64,000 bases of DNA, taken from NCBI RefSeq assembly GCF_041949975.1, contig NZ_JBHFQG010000005.1, positions 1 to 64,000 of the forward strand, read 5' to 3'. Under the pieces are notes generated by a model, which saw nothing but the letters and a program-made list of their open reading frames with translations, was not told where the DNA came from and searched no databases. Both the position numbers and the translations under genes were made by a program. Source of the DNA: Alteribacillus sp041949975. GTDB lineage: Bacteria; Bacillota; Bacilli; Bacillales; Marinococcaceae. This document shows positions 33,327-42,108 of the stretch, in pieces. Each line of letters begins with the position of its first letter. Position 1 is the first letter of the stretch.

Positions 33327-35948
33327 TTACCGCTTCGAAGGTTTTACACACCAGCTCTGGGTGCTGCATGGCTGTACCTCCGCTTCTAAAACGTTTTTTC
33401 TTTGCCATTTCGCACTTTTTCGTTCATCAAGGTTCGTTTCGTGAAAGCTGTCCCAATCGCCGCTTGAAAAACGGCTGATCGCCTGATGATTCCATGAAGG
33501 GTTGAAGCTGCGGATGATGATGCCATCGCCCTCTTCTTCTTTTTTTACAGTGGATAAAACCGTGTCCTCATCTTCTTGCTTGAAAAAAGAATAATGATAC
33601 GGCGTTTTCACATTCGATGGGTTCAGCTTCATTGCGTCATGTTCGATTTTGTTATATGTCAAAATCGGGGTTAGATATTTTTTGGCTTTCCGAGGAATGT
33701 GTTCCTCAACGGGATGGCCGCTATGAGACGTTACCGCAAATGCAAATTCCCAGGTACCTTTCATTTGTGAGTCGGGTGTTGGAAGTGCGATGCCAGATGG
33801 CCTTCCCGGACGGCGGACTAGATCTGCTTTCCCAAGAATACCAACGGAACGGAGCAGAGTTAAAGCAATCGTATCCCGGTCTTCTCCGACAATTTCATAC
33901 TCCCGTGTGCTGTTTGTTAGCACCGACAACCCCCGCTTTTCTTCAGCCAGGCTGACAAAGCTAAGCATCGGATTGATTTCATCCGGGCGTTCCGACCATT
34001 GTTCTTCTTCCCATACTTCTTTGACCGGATCATTTGTCGGACGCTCAATGGTTCCGAAAGGCTGATCAGCAATGGATACTGCATTTGAAAACCCTGCTGG
34101 AATCAATACGCGTAAGCGGTGATCTTCACTCGTATTTCGGACCTCTCCCTCTACATCGATTCTTTTTTCATAGCGGGGAAGGCTAATCCTCCAGTGAATA
34201 TCTATGCTACTGTCTTTTTCTCTGCGTTCCCGCGCATCCAAATCAGACGGAATATCCAACGAATAAGATATCTCCGCTTTTTCTTCTGTCACCGACACTG
34301 AAGCTTCAACCAATTCGTTTGTTAAAACCCAATCTTCACGCGGTGGAGAGTAGTCATATTCATCTCCATCATCGCCGCCATTTTCTACAGTCAGGACCCT
34401 TTCAAACCACTGGTCAAGCTCTTTGTCATACACATCGAGAGTACCGTTTTTTCTGCACACGACTTTATAAAAATCATTCTCAAGAGCATCTACCTCTTGT
34501 GGCGCAGCCACTTCAGAGGTCCCTTCTGCTTTTTTCACCAAATACGTTTTATAACCCATAGCTGGGAGGACATCTTCGACTACAATTGTATATTCGATAA
34601 ATGGATCGTAATCTCCGTAATGGACGATCTGCCGGTCGATTAGGCCGGGATCTTTTTCTTTTGCGTCCCGTACCCGGAACACCGGCTCTTCGCCGTTTTC
34701 ATCCACCAAACGAAATTGCTTTTCTTTCGTAATAACCTTCGTTTCAAAAGCCGTTTTCCGCTCCTGCGGAAATAGATTAAACGCTGTTAGCTTGTCCTGA
34801 TGCGGCTCATTTAGCATTGAATCTACGATTTTTCTCATATAGAATTCGATCAGCCGGTTTACCCGCTCTTCTGTCATCAAAAAGCGTTCCTTAATTTCAC
34901 GGTGGACCTTATCGGAACAGCAGCAGCCGATGCTGTCGTGGGCATGATTTTTCATCATTTCCTTCCATATTTTTTCTAAAAGGCCGCCGTGATAATCAAA
35001 GCCCAGCCGGTAAGCAAGAGCCATTAACGGTTCCAATTCATTAACGATTTTGTATTCAAGCTGGGTGTTCAACGTTTTTATATCCATCCGGGTGGAATAA
35101 ATACTTTTGTGCACCCGCATATATTTCCCCTGCAAGAATTCACCTTGTACTTCTTTAAAAGATGTCTTTTCTTCTTCTATTTTTTCAAATAGGTCTTCAA
35201 ATCGGCTTAAGAAGAAGTCTTTGTCAGGGTATATTTTTTCCAATGAAGCAATAATCTCATGAATGTTCTGTTGAATCGGCATTTGATCGTGGCCGTTTGG
35301 AATAAGCACATGGTCCGTAGTAGCCCGTTCATTTAATAGTTTAAAATTTTTATCCATTTTTTCCTTCAGGGCTTCTTCATCAGCCGGCAGGTATTTTCCA
35401 ATCGCATATCCATCCGGTAGCAGAACTGTTTTGGTACGGCTTCCATCGGGACTTTTCCATTCAAATTCAGACTCCCAAGAACCGTTATGCTCGGTCATGC
35501 CGCGCCAGAACATTGCCCGTTCAATATTAAATCCGTTTAACATGTGAGGCATTTGCTCGGACTGCCCGAAAGAATCGGGAAGATAACCAATCTTCATTGG
35601 TTCCCCAAACTCCTTTGCATCCTTGTGTCCATAAAGGAGGTTGCGGACAATTGATTCGCCGGAGACGACCATTTCATCGGTCTGGGTATACCACGGACCG
35701 ATAATAAGCTTTCCGGCTCTAACCAACGCTTTTACTCTTTCTTTCGCTTCTGGTTTAATGGTTAGATAATCCTCTAGCACTACGGTCTGTCCATCGAGCA
35801 CATAATACGGATATTCTGCATCTTCTTCAAGCCGTGTTAAAATTTCTTCCATGTTGTTCATAAGAAGAATACGGGATTCTTCGGTCGAAAAATACCATTC
35901 ACGGTCCCAGTGCATATGAGGGACGATGTGAACCTGCTGTTGTGTCAT
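33327..35948 (-). CDS. mngB: GH38 alpha-mannosidase, mannosylglycerate hydrolase type
   Basis: An 873-aa glycoside hydrolase of family 38. The N-terminal catalytic domain has the zinc-site motif VPHMHWDREWYFS, the nucleophile region GYLPDSFGQSEQMP and AMFWRGM; beta-sandwich domains follow. Immediately behind a fructose-type PTS EIIABC and a GntR regulator it matches the mng arrangement, in which 2-O-(6-phospho-alpha-mannosyl)-D-glycerate is cleaved to mannose 6-phosphate and glycerate. Mannosylglycerate is an osmolyte of marine and heat-adapted organisms. The family is certain; the exact substrate is inferred from context. Confidence 0.88.
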   Translation of the reverse strand: MTQQQVHIVPHMHWDREWYFSTEESRILLMNNMEEILTRLEEDAEYPYYVLDGQTVVLEDYLTIKPEAKERVKALVRAGKLIIGPWYTQTDEMVVSGESIVRNLLYGHKDAKEFGEPMKIGYLPDSFGQSEQMPHMLNGFNIERAMFWRGMTEHNGSWESEFEWKSPDGSRTKTVLLPDGYAIGKYLPADEEALKEKMDKNFKLLNERATTDHVLIPNGHDQMPIQQNIHEIIASLEKIYPDKDFFLSRFEDLFEKIEEEKTSFKEVQGEFLQGKYMRVHKSIYSTRMDIKTLNTQLEYKIVNELEPLMALAYRLGFDYHGGLLEKIWKEMMKNHAHDSIGCCCSDKVHREIKERFLMTEERVNRLIEFYMRKIVDSMLNEPHQDKLTAFNLFPQERKTAFETKVITKEKQFRLVDENGEEPVFRVRDAKEKDPGLIDRQIVHYGDYDPFIEYTIVVEDVLPAMGYKTYLVKKAEGTSEVAAPQEVDALENDFYKVVCRKNGTLDVYDKELDQWFERVLTVENGGDDGDEYDYSPPREDWVLTNELVEASVSVTEEKAEISYSLDIPSDLDARERREKDSSIDIHWRISLPRYEKRIDVEGEVRNTSEDHRLRVLIPAGFSNAVSIADQPFGTIERPTNDPVKEVWEEEQWSERPDEINPMLSFVSLAEEKRGLSVLTNSTREYEIVGEDRDTIALTLLRSVGILGKADLVRRPGRPSGIALPTPDSQMKGTWEFAFAVTSHSGHPVEEHIPRKAKKYLTPILTYNKIEHDAMKLNPSNVKTPYHYSFFKQEDEDTVLSTVKKEEEGDGIIIRSFNPSWNHQAISRFSSGDWDSFHETNLDERKSAKWQRKNVLEAEVQPCSTQSWCVKPSKR

Positions 35949-35960
35949 GTCAAATTCCTC

Positions 35961-37865
35961 CTACGACTGCTGTAATTTTTTGTAGCGTTGTATTTTAAGA
36001 GCGATGAGTAAAGCGGTAGATATAATCGTTCCAAGGATTGGGGCACCGAGCCAGATTAATGCTCCTTCGAAAAAACCTGCTCCTTCAAGGAAGAACAGTG
36101 AGAAAATGCCTGCTCCCGGTACAGGAAGACCGATTTGATAACTCATTACAATCGCACCCGTAACCGCTGAACCGATTAAGAAGGAACCAATGACTCGAAT
36201 CGGATCTTTCAGCATTAAAGGAATCGCTCCTTCTGTAATTCCTGCGAGCCCTAAAATCCAGGTTGATTTTCCAACTTCTTGTTCATATTCATCAAAATAT
36301 TTTTTAAAAAGAACAGTTGCAGCTGTAACGGTAAAGGCGGAGACCATCTTGACTGAAGCAAATGCTGCGTATGGAAGAAAATTCCCCTCAGCCATTAAGC
36401 CTATACAAAAGGCGTAAGCTGCTTTATTGACTGGTCCGCCAAGATCAAAGGAAACCATCATGCCAATAACTGCTCCAAGCAGCAGCAGGTTGGCTCCGGA
36501 CAAGCTTTCCAATCCGCCAACGAGACTATCATTAAACCAGATTAAAGGTTTGCCGATGACCAAAAACATCAGTACACCAATAATAATCGTACTTACAACA
36601 GGATATACCCAAAACGATACAAACCCTGAAAACACACCAGACGTGCGAATATTGGCTTTCATCCATTTCATTAAATAACCGGCCATTAAACCGCCGACCA
36701 GACCGCCGACAAATCCGGTATCAATCAGTGTGGAAGCAAGTCCTGCAGCAAAACCGGGTGTTAAACCGGGCTTGTCTGCAATCGAATAAGCAATATAAGC
36801 ACCAAGGATCGGCACCATCAATGTTCCAAGCATGCCGCCGCCGAGTTCTCTCATCAAATTAAGGAAGGTTCCTTCGGTATCATAGAGCTCTTGCATGTCA
36901 AACGTCTGGGCAATAAACAGCGCAAAGGCAAGCAGCATCCCGCCCGCAATAATGACCGGTACAATGTATGAAATACCAGTTAATACGGCTTGTTTTACTT
37001 CTTCCCAGGTGGATTGATTTTCTGGCTCCTGTTCGTCTTCGTTTGAAGAAGAATCTCCCTTGTAAGCTGGAGCTTCAAGAGCGCGTTGAATAAGTCCTTT
37101 CGCCTGTTTGAGGGGAGCCGCCACACTTGTTTCTACTACTCTTTTCCCTTTCAAGCGATCTGTACGTTTTACCTGTACGTCTTTCGCTACAATAACGGCT
37201 TCCGCTTCCTGAATTTCTGCCGGTGTAAGCGGATCTTCTACACCATTTGCGCCTTGCTTTTCCACCCTTACCCGGTAACCTAATTCTTTCCCGGCATTTT
37301 CTAGAGCTTCGGCTGACATATACGTGTGAGCAATACCCGCCGGACACGCTGTTATCCCAACGATCAGCGGAGCATCCTTACTGATTGGAACAGGCGCTTC
37401 TTCCTCTTTCTCTTTATCTAATCGTTCCATAAACACTGTTGGTGTTTTAGCAGCTAAAAGATTTTGGCGGTACGCGTCATGTGTAAGCCGTGTACTTAAT
37501 GCAGCCAGCACTTCCAGATGAGTAGAATCACTTTCCGCGCTAGGGATAGCTAGAAGAAAAATAAGATCTACTTTATTTTCAGGATCAATACTTTCCCAAT
37601 CCTCGATCGGTTTTTCTAATGTGGCAGCCACAAAAGCTGCTTCTTTTACCGTGTCTGATTTTCCGTGCGGGATCGCGAGCCCATTTTCAAACCCAGTTGC
37701 ACTTTGAGCTTCTCTATCTATCAGCGCTTTCAAAAATACGTCTTCGGATTCAATTTTGCCTTCACGCTTAAGCAGCGAAGTCATTTTTTCTAAGGCTTCC
37801 TGTTTCGTTTGAAAGCTTTCATTAATTAAAATAAGATTTTCATTCGTTATGTTGCTAAGCTTCAT
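35961..37865 (-). CDS. mngA: PTS EIIABC, fructose/mannosylglycerate family
   Basis: Takes up and phosphorylates its sugar. Domains in order: EIIA (about 1-145, phospho-His in IPHGKSD), EIIB (about 165-265, phospho-Cys in GITACPAGIAHTYMSAEA) and EIIC (about 285-630, membrane). An in-frame GTG lies nine bases upstream but is inside the Shine-Dalgarno GAGGTGGGAG, so ATG at 37865 is chosen. The mannosidase follows 12 bases later. The EIIABC order is that of MngA/FruA; the neighbour favours mannosylglycerate or another mannoside. Confidence 0.9.
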   Translation of the reverse strand: MKLSNITNENLILINESFQTKQEALEKMTSLLKREGKIESEDVFLKALIDREAQSATGFENGLAIPHGKSDTVKEAAFVAATLEKPIEDWESIDPENKVDLIFLLAIPSAESDSTHLEVLAALSTRLTHDAYRQNLLAAKTPTVFMERLDKEKEEEAPVPISKDAPLIVGITACPAGIAHTYMSAEALENAGKELGYRVRVEKQGANGVEDPLTPAEIQEAEAVIVAKDVQVKRTDRLKGKRVVETSVAAPLKQAKGLIQRALEAPAYKGDSSSNEDEQEPENQSTWEEVKQAVLTGISYIVPVIIAGGMLLAFALFIAQTFDMQELYDTEGTFLNLMRELGGGMLGTLMVPILGAYIAYSIADKPGLTPGFAAGLASTLIDTGFVGGLVGGLMAGYLMKWMKANIRTSGVFSGFVSFWVYPVVSTIIIGVLMFLVIGKPLIWFNDSLVGGLESLSGANLLLLGAVIGMMVSFDLGGPVNKAAYAFCIGLMAEGNFLPYAAFASVKMVSAFTVTAATVLFKKYFDEYEQEVGKSTWILGLAGITEGAIPLMLKDPIRVIGSFLIGSAVTGAIVMSYQIGLPVPGAGIFSLFFLEGAGFFEGALIWLGAPILGTIISTALLIALKIQRYKKLQQS

Positions 37866-37885
37866 ATCTCCCACCTCACTTTTTA

Positions 37886-37904
37886 CTTGTTTATACTTGT
37901 ATAA
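37886..37904 (-). promoter_or_regulatory. putative GntR operator before the PTS gene
   Basis: TTATACTTGTATAA (37891-37904) is a perfect 6-2-6 palindrome with an extra TACTTGT half-site next to it, about 26 bases upstream of the PTS start. Operators of HutC-type GntR regulators have similar TATAC/GTATA half-sites. Confidence 0.55.
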
Positions 37905-37984
37905 CCAACATATAAGATAAAATAAAAAAAGACTTTATGAAAGCCCTACCAATAATGTAATGCAGGACTTTCCCCCTGTCAATG

Positions 37985-38704
37985 TTAATCTTTTCCTACC
38001 CTCTCCAAAAACCTGAATTCTGTCTGGTTATAAAAAATCTTCGTATACTCAAAGAGCTCATTGGTTTCCAAAGCCCCTGTCAATTCAACTTTAAAAACGG
38101 GGGTGCGGTCATTAATATGAAGCTGCTGCTGAATAGAGGCATCCGGCATCACCGCAAAAAATTCTTTTTCGCTCCATAAAATTTCATGGCCGAGTTCTTT
38201 TAAATAGTCATATTTGGATACTTCCACTTTTTCCTGTGTTAATTCAGGAAAAATGTGGACTGGCATATAGGAAATTTCAAAAACCACCGGCCTTCCATCA
38301 ATAAAACGAAGGCGCTCAATGTAATACACTTCTCCCTCTGAAAGATTCAATTTTTGCCGGACCCACTCCGATGGATCCTTTTTTTCAAAACGAATGACAA
38401 CGGTATAAGCGGTTTTGTTATAAGAAACAGCCCGTTCGTGAAACCCTGTCATTTCATCAAAATATATTTTTATTTTCTCTTTTTGATTACTGACGTAGGT
38501 TCCTTTGCCATGCACTTTATACAAGTAGCCGCGGGAGACAAGGTTATCGACGGCTTTTCTTGCCGTCATCCGGCTTACGCCAAACGCTGCAGCTAGTTCA
38601 TTTTCAGAAGGTACTTTTTCTTCTGCTTTTAATTCCCCGCTTTTTACTTTCTGTAATATATGATCTGTTATTTTTTCGTAAAGTTTTTCCATATCCATCA
38701 CCAC
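37985..38704 (-). CDS. mngR: GntR-family regulator, HutC/MngR type
   Basis: A 239-aa repressor with a GntR winged helix (about 8-75; SENELAAAFGVSRMTARKAV) and a UTRA effector domain (about 95-235; YYIERLRFIDGRPVVFEISY). First gene of the three-gene operon, 120 bases before the PTS gene. A sugar phosphate (mannosylglycerate phosphate or its product) is the expected effector. Confidence 0.85.
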   Translation of the reverse strand: MVMDMEKLYEKITDHILQKVKSGELKAEEKVPSENELAAAFGVSRMTARKAVDNLVSRGYLYKVHGKGTYVSNQKEKIKIYFDEMTGFHERAVSYNKTAYTVVIRFEKKDPSEWVRQKLNLSEGEVYYIERLRFIDGRPVVFEISYMPVHIFPELTQEKVEVSKYDYLKELGHEILWSEKEFFAVMPDASIQQQLHINDRTPVFKVELTGALETNELFEYTKIFYNQTEFRFLERVGKD

Positions 38705-38751
38705 AATTAGTGTACCACAGTCGACCGTTTTTCATAGAAAGAGAATGATAA

Positions 38752-38767
38752 TCAAACGTTTGATTGA
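38752..38767. promoter_or_regulatory. LacI-type palindrome AATCAAACGTTTGATT
   Basis: A perfect 16-bp palindrome with a central CG, typical of LacI-family operators, between the gntR start and ilvE. No LacI gene is in the window. The same 16-mer occurs in the SMP-30 relic (about 18298) and a relative at 48885. Confidence 0.35.
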
Positions 38768-39016
38768 TTCATTTGTTTGGTTTCTGCTCGATTTTTGGGA
38801 TTTATGAATAGGATAGGCTGAATTATGTACTGATTTTGGACATATATCACCAGCTTTTCGATGTTTATGAACGAAGTAGTGTCTGAGGTCTGGCCCAAAC
38901 CTCATCTTCCCTCGGTGATTTTCTTCGATTTCCAAAACTCCATTACTGAAAAATGAACGTATTTCAAGTAAACTAATAGGTAGAATAAACCTTTCAGTAA
39001 GAAAGAGGGATAAACG

Positions 39017-40102
39017 ATGTCATTAGAACTAGCGATTCACCAGACTCCAACGAAAAAAGAAAAGCCCGATTATGATAACTTAAGCTTTGGCAAACATTTT
39101 ACAGACCATATGTTTGTTATGGATTACAGCACGGAAAAAGGCTGGTATGATCCGCGCATCACTCCTTATGAACCGCTTTTAATGGATCCGTCTTCCTTAG
39201 TATTTCACTACGGCCAGTCTGTATTTGAAGGTTTGAAAGCCTACAATGCCGGCGATGAAGTGCTTCTTTTCCGTCCGGAGAAAAATTTTCACCGCTTGAA
39301 TAAATCAAACGAGAGGATGAACATTCCACAGATTGATGTGAAATTTATGGTTGATTCGTTAAAACAGTTAATACATATGGACCGCGACTGGATTCCAACG
39401 CAGGAAGGACAGTCCCTTTATGTAAGGCCATTTATAATTGCAAACGAACCAGCTTTAAGTGTAAAACCATCCGCTCAATATAAGCTGATGATCATTCTGT
39501 CTCCGGTGGGAGCGTATTATTCTAACTCTGACCAAATGAGTCCGGTTAAAATTTATGTGGAGGATGAATTTGTGCGCTCGGTCAAAGGCGGGGTCGGTTT
39601 TACAAAAACATCCGGCAACTATGCAGCCAGCTTAAAAGCTCAAACAAAAGCGACCGAGCTTGGTTACGATCAAGTGCTCTGGCTTGATGCTCTTGAAAAG
39701 AAATATGTAGAAGAAGTCGGCAGCATGAATATCTTTTTCAAAATAAACGGTGAGATTATTACACCTGCTTTAAATGGCAGCATTCTAGACGGAATTACCC
39801 GCGACTCGGTGATTGAGCTTCTCCGCTATTGGGGCTACACCGTGAATGAGCGCCGCATTTCTATTGATGAAGTGTATGAAGCCCACCAGAACGGAATACT
39901 TGAAGAAGTGTTCGGAACCGGAACCGCTGCCGTTATCTCTCCGGTCGGCACTCTAAATTGGAAAAACGAAGAACTGGTTGTCAATAACAATGAAACAGGT
40001 GAACTTTCCCTTAACCTTTATCAGACCATTGCGGGAATTCAAACCGGAAACGAAGAAGATAAGCTCGGCTGGACCGTTCCGTTAGAAGTAAAACAAGCCT
40101 AA
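39017..40102 (+). CDS. ilvE: branched-chain amino acid aminotransferase
   Basis: PLP class IV aminotransferase of 361 aa, the longer BCAT type. It interconverts Leu, Ile and Val with their oxoacids. Landmarks: QSVFEGLKAY near 70-80, the PLP lysine in VGFTKTSGNYAASL (near 198), the EVGSMNIFF segment and the phosphate-binding GTGTAAVISPVG. An inverted repeat (TTACTGAAA / TTTCAGTAA, 38942-39001) covers the leader. The DinB-like gene follows after 18 bases. Confidence 0.93.
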   Translation: MSLELAIHQTPTKKEKPDYDNLSFGKHFTDHMFVMDYSTEKGWYDPRITPYEPLLMDPSSLVFHYGQSVFEGLKAYNAGDEVLLFRPEKNFHRLNKSNERMNIPQIDVKFMVDSLKQLIHMDRDWIPTQEGQSLYVRPFIIANEPALSVKPSAQYKLMIILSPVGAYYSNSDQMSPVKIYVEDEFVRSVKGGVGFTKTSGNYAASLKAQTKATELGYDQVLWLDALEKKYVEEVGSMNIFFKINGEIITPALNGSILDGITRDSVIELLRYWGYTVNERRISIDEVYEAHQNGILEEVFGTGTAAVISPVGTLNWKNEELVVNNNETGELSLNLYQTIAGIQTGNEEDKLGWTVPLEVKQA

Positions 40103-40120
40103 CAATGAGGAGCTGAAGAG

Positions 40121-40597
40121 GTGCATTTATTATTTCAGTATAACTGGCAAGTACGTGACGAATGGTTTGAGTGGTGCAAAGCTGTACCGGAAGAAGAGTT
40201 GAAACGCGAGCGAATTGGAGGGGTTGGCAGCTTTCACCGTACGCTGTTTCATATCGTTGACGTAGAAATTTCCTGGATTCACGCGTTAGAAGGAAAAGAG
40301 TTTGACCCGTCTTTTTCAGACTATAACACTCTTGAAAAAATGAAGCACCTTTCAGACTCCTACCGGCTGGAGTTAGAATCATTTCTACTCCATTGGAAGG
40401 ACGAAATGGAAACAAAAACGGCGAAAGCTCCCTGGCTGAAAAATGAAAGCTTCAATTACGGCGAAGTGCTGCGCCACGTGATTGCTCATGAAATTCATCA
40501 TATCGGGCAGCTTTCAGTATGGACACGGGAACTTGGAAAAACTCCAATTTCCCCCAACTTTATCGGCCGAAGTTTAAATCCTTCTTCTACTGGTTAA
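40121..40597 (+). CDS. DinB/YfiT-family putative metal-dependent enzyme
   Basis: A 158-aa four-helix protein of the DinB superfamily (many act as thiol transferases). The three metal-binding histidines fit HIVDVE (near 46) and HEIHHIGQL (near 126-130). GTG start behind GAGGAG. Co-directional with ilvE and ended by a terminator. Confidence 0.8.
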   Translation: MHLLFQYNWQVRDEWFEWCKAVPEEELKRERIGGVGSFHRTLFHIVDVEISWIHALEGKEFDPSFSDYNTLEKMKHLSDSYRLELESFLLHWKDEMETKTAKAPWLKNESFNYGEVLRHVIAHEIHHIGQLSVWTRELGKTPISPNFIGRSLNPSSTG

Positions 40598-40601
40598 ACA
40601 T

Positions 40602-40655
40602 ACAGGACAGCTAGAGGTTCAGTGCATATCCTGAATCTCAGCTGTTCTGTTTTCG
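40602..40655 (+). terminator. terminator after ilvE-dinB
   Basis: ACAGGACAGCTAGAGGTTCAG pairs imperfectly with CTGAATCTCAGCTGTTCTGT, followed by TTTCG. Confidence 0.7.
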
Positions 40656-40703
40656 TTTAACATTTCTTAAGTGATAAAATGAACAAATAAGGAGGTCCTG
40701 GAT

Positions 40704-40940
40704 ATGCATCCGCAAAAAAATGCTGGATTAGCTGCTGTACTGAGTGCCGTGTGGTCCGGACTCGGGCAGATTTATAACGGACAAATTGCTAAAGGTATTA
40801 TTTTAATGATCATTCAATTTATTAATTCTTTATTGTTTTTTGTTTTAATTGGTTTTATTACGTATCCGATTGTGTGGATTTACGGCATGGTAGATGCTTA
40901 CAAACAAGCAGAGAAATACAATCGAAGAAATGCCCATTAA
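40704..40940 (+). CDS. small TM2-like membrane protein
   Basis: A 78-aa protein with GLGQIYNGQIAKGIILMI, the typical start of TM2/DUF5683 small membrane proteins, then one long hydrophobic helix pair and a charged C-terminus. A GGAGG site precedes it. Function unknown. Confidence 0.7.
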   Translation: MHPQKNAGLAAVLSAVWSGLGQIYNGQIAKGIILMIIQFINSLLFFVLIGFITYPIVWIYGMVDAYKQAEKYNRRNAH

Positions 40941-40947
40941 CGGCACG

Positions 40948-40987
40948 AACGGCTCCTCTGCTATAAAAGCGAAGAGCCGTTCTTTTT
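40948..40987. terminator. bidirectional terminator
   Basis: AACGGCTCCTCTGC and GCGAAGAGCCGTT with a T-run, between two convergent genes. Confidence 0.75.
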
Positions 40988-41963
40988 AGTGTGAAAAAAC
41001 ATTTTTATTGATAAGATTAGGCGGGCGCATTCCTTCTAAAACAGCGTCTGCGTTCTCAGCCGCCAGCATGGACATGCGGTCTTCCGTTTCTGCTGTCGCA
41101 GAGCCAAGGTGCGGCGTGGTAATTACATGCCCCATGTGTAAAAGCGGATGATCCGGAGACACCGGCTCTTCTTGAAACACATCAAGTGCTGCTGCACGGA
41201 TTTCTCCTTTTTGCAGTGCATCTACCAGAGCCCCTTCGTCCACCGTAAGCCCGCGTGAACCATTTACGAAAACAGCGCTTTTTTTCATCCGTTTAAATTG
41301 CTCTGCCCCCATCAAATGATGGGTTTCAGGAGTTAAGGGGGTCATTAAGCAAACGTGGTCCGATTCTTCGAGCAGCTTATCAAGGCTGCAGTATTCTGCG
41401 TTGAATTTGTTCTCAAGTCCTGGTTTTCTAGAGCGGTTATGATAAAGAATATTCATGTCAAAACCAAAGTGAGCCCGCTTTGCGATTGCTTCACCGATTC
41501 TTCCCATTCCAATAATTCCTAAGGTTTTATGATGCACATCTATTCCAAATTTCTCTTCCGGCAGCAGACCTTTCCACTCCCCTCGCTTCACGTACTGATC
41601 TAATTCAGGAATGCGACGGGCAGCTGCAAGAAGCAGCCCAAAAACTGCATCAGCCGTTGTTTCGTTCAGCACCCCCGGCGTGTTAGTTGCTGCAATGCCA
41701 CGCTTGGTTAACTCATCAATGTCAAGATTATCATAACCAACAGAGACATTGCTGACCACCTTTAAAAGCGGAGCATGGTCAAGAAGTTCTTGCCCTACCT
41801 CCAATTCTCCAACAATGAAGGCAGACGCTTCATTAATTGCCTTTTTAAATGCTTCATTAGAGAGATCTTCTCCATCATTAAAATGACTTACTTCATATTT
41901 TTCACTTAGCTTGTTTCTGGCCTTTTCTCGAACCCGGCCATACGCTACTATTCTTGGTTTCAT
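40986..41963 (-). CDS. D-isomer-specific 2-hydroxyacid dehydrogenase, second paralogue
   Basis: A 325-aa glyoxylate/2-ketogluconate reductase-type enzyme. Residues VSVGYDNLD, GMGRIGEAIAKRA, YHNRSRKPG, NGSRGLTVDE, FQEEPVSPDHP and TPHLGSATAETE correspond to the substrate loop, Rossmann loop, NADP motif and catalytic Arg-Glu-His. It shares long identical stretches with the gene at 18458-19411. Stands alone behind a GGGGGAG site. Confidence 0.9.
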   Translation of the reverse strand: MKPRIVAYGRVREKARNKLSEKYEVSHFNDGEDLSNEAFKKAINEASAFIVGELEVGQELLDHAPLLKVVSNVSVGYDNLDIDELTKRGIAATNTPGVLNETTADAVFGLLLAAARRIPELDQYVKRGEWKGLLPEEKFGIDVHHKTLGIIGMGRIGEAIAKRAHFGFDMNILYHNRSRKPGLENKFNAEYCSLDKLLEESDHVCLMTPLTPETHHLMGAEQFKRMKKSAVFVNGSRGLTVDEGALVDALQKGEIRAAALDVFQEEPVSPDHPLLHMGHVITTPHLGSATAETEDRMSMLAAENADAVLEGMRPPNLINKNVFSH

Positions 41964-42108
41964 GGCACTGCTCCCCCTTCATTTTTTAGGATGAAAATCA
42001 TTCAGCTGTTCAGCGGTAAGATTCAGCACTTAGACAGTGTTTTCAGCTCATCCTCGCTTGGATTCAGCTCTTCACCCCAAACTTTCAGCACTCCCCCTGG
42101 CACACTCT

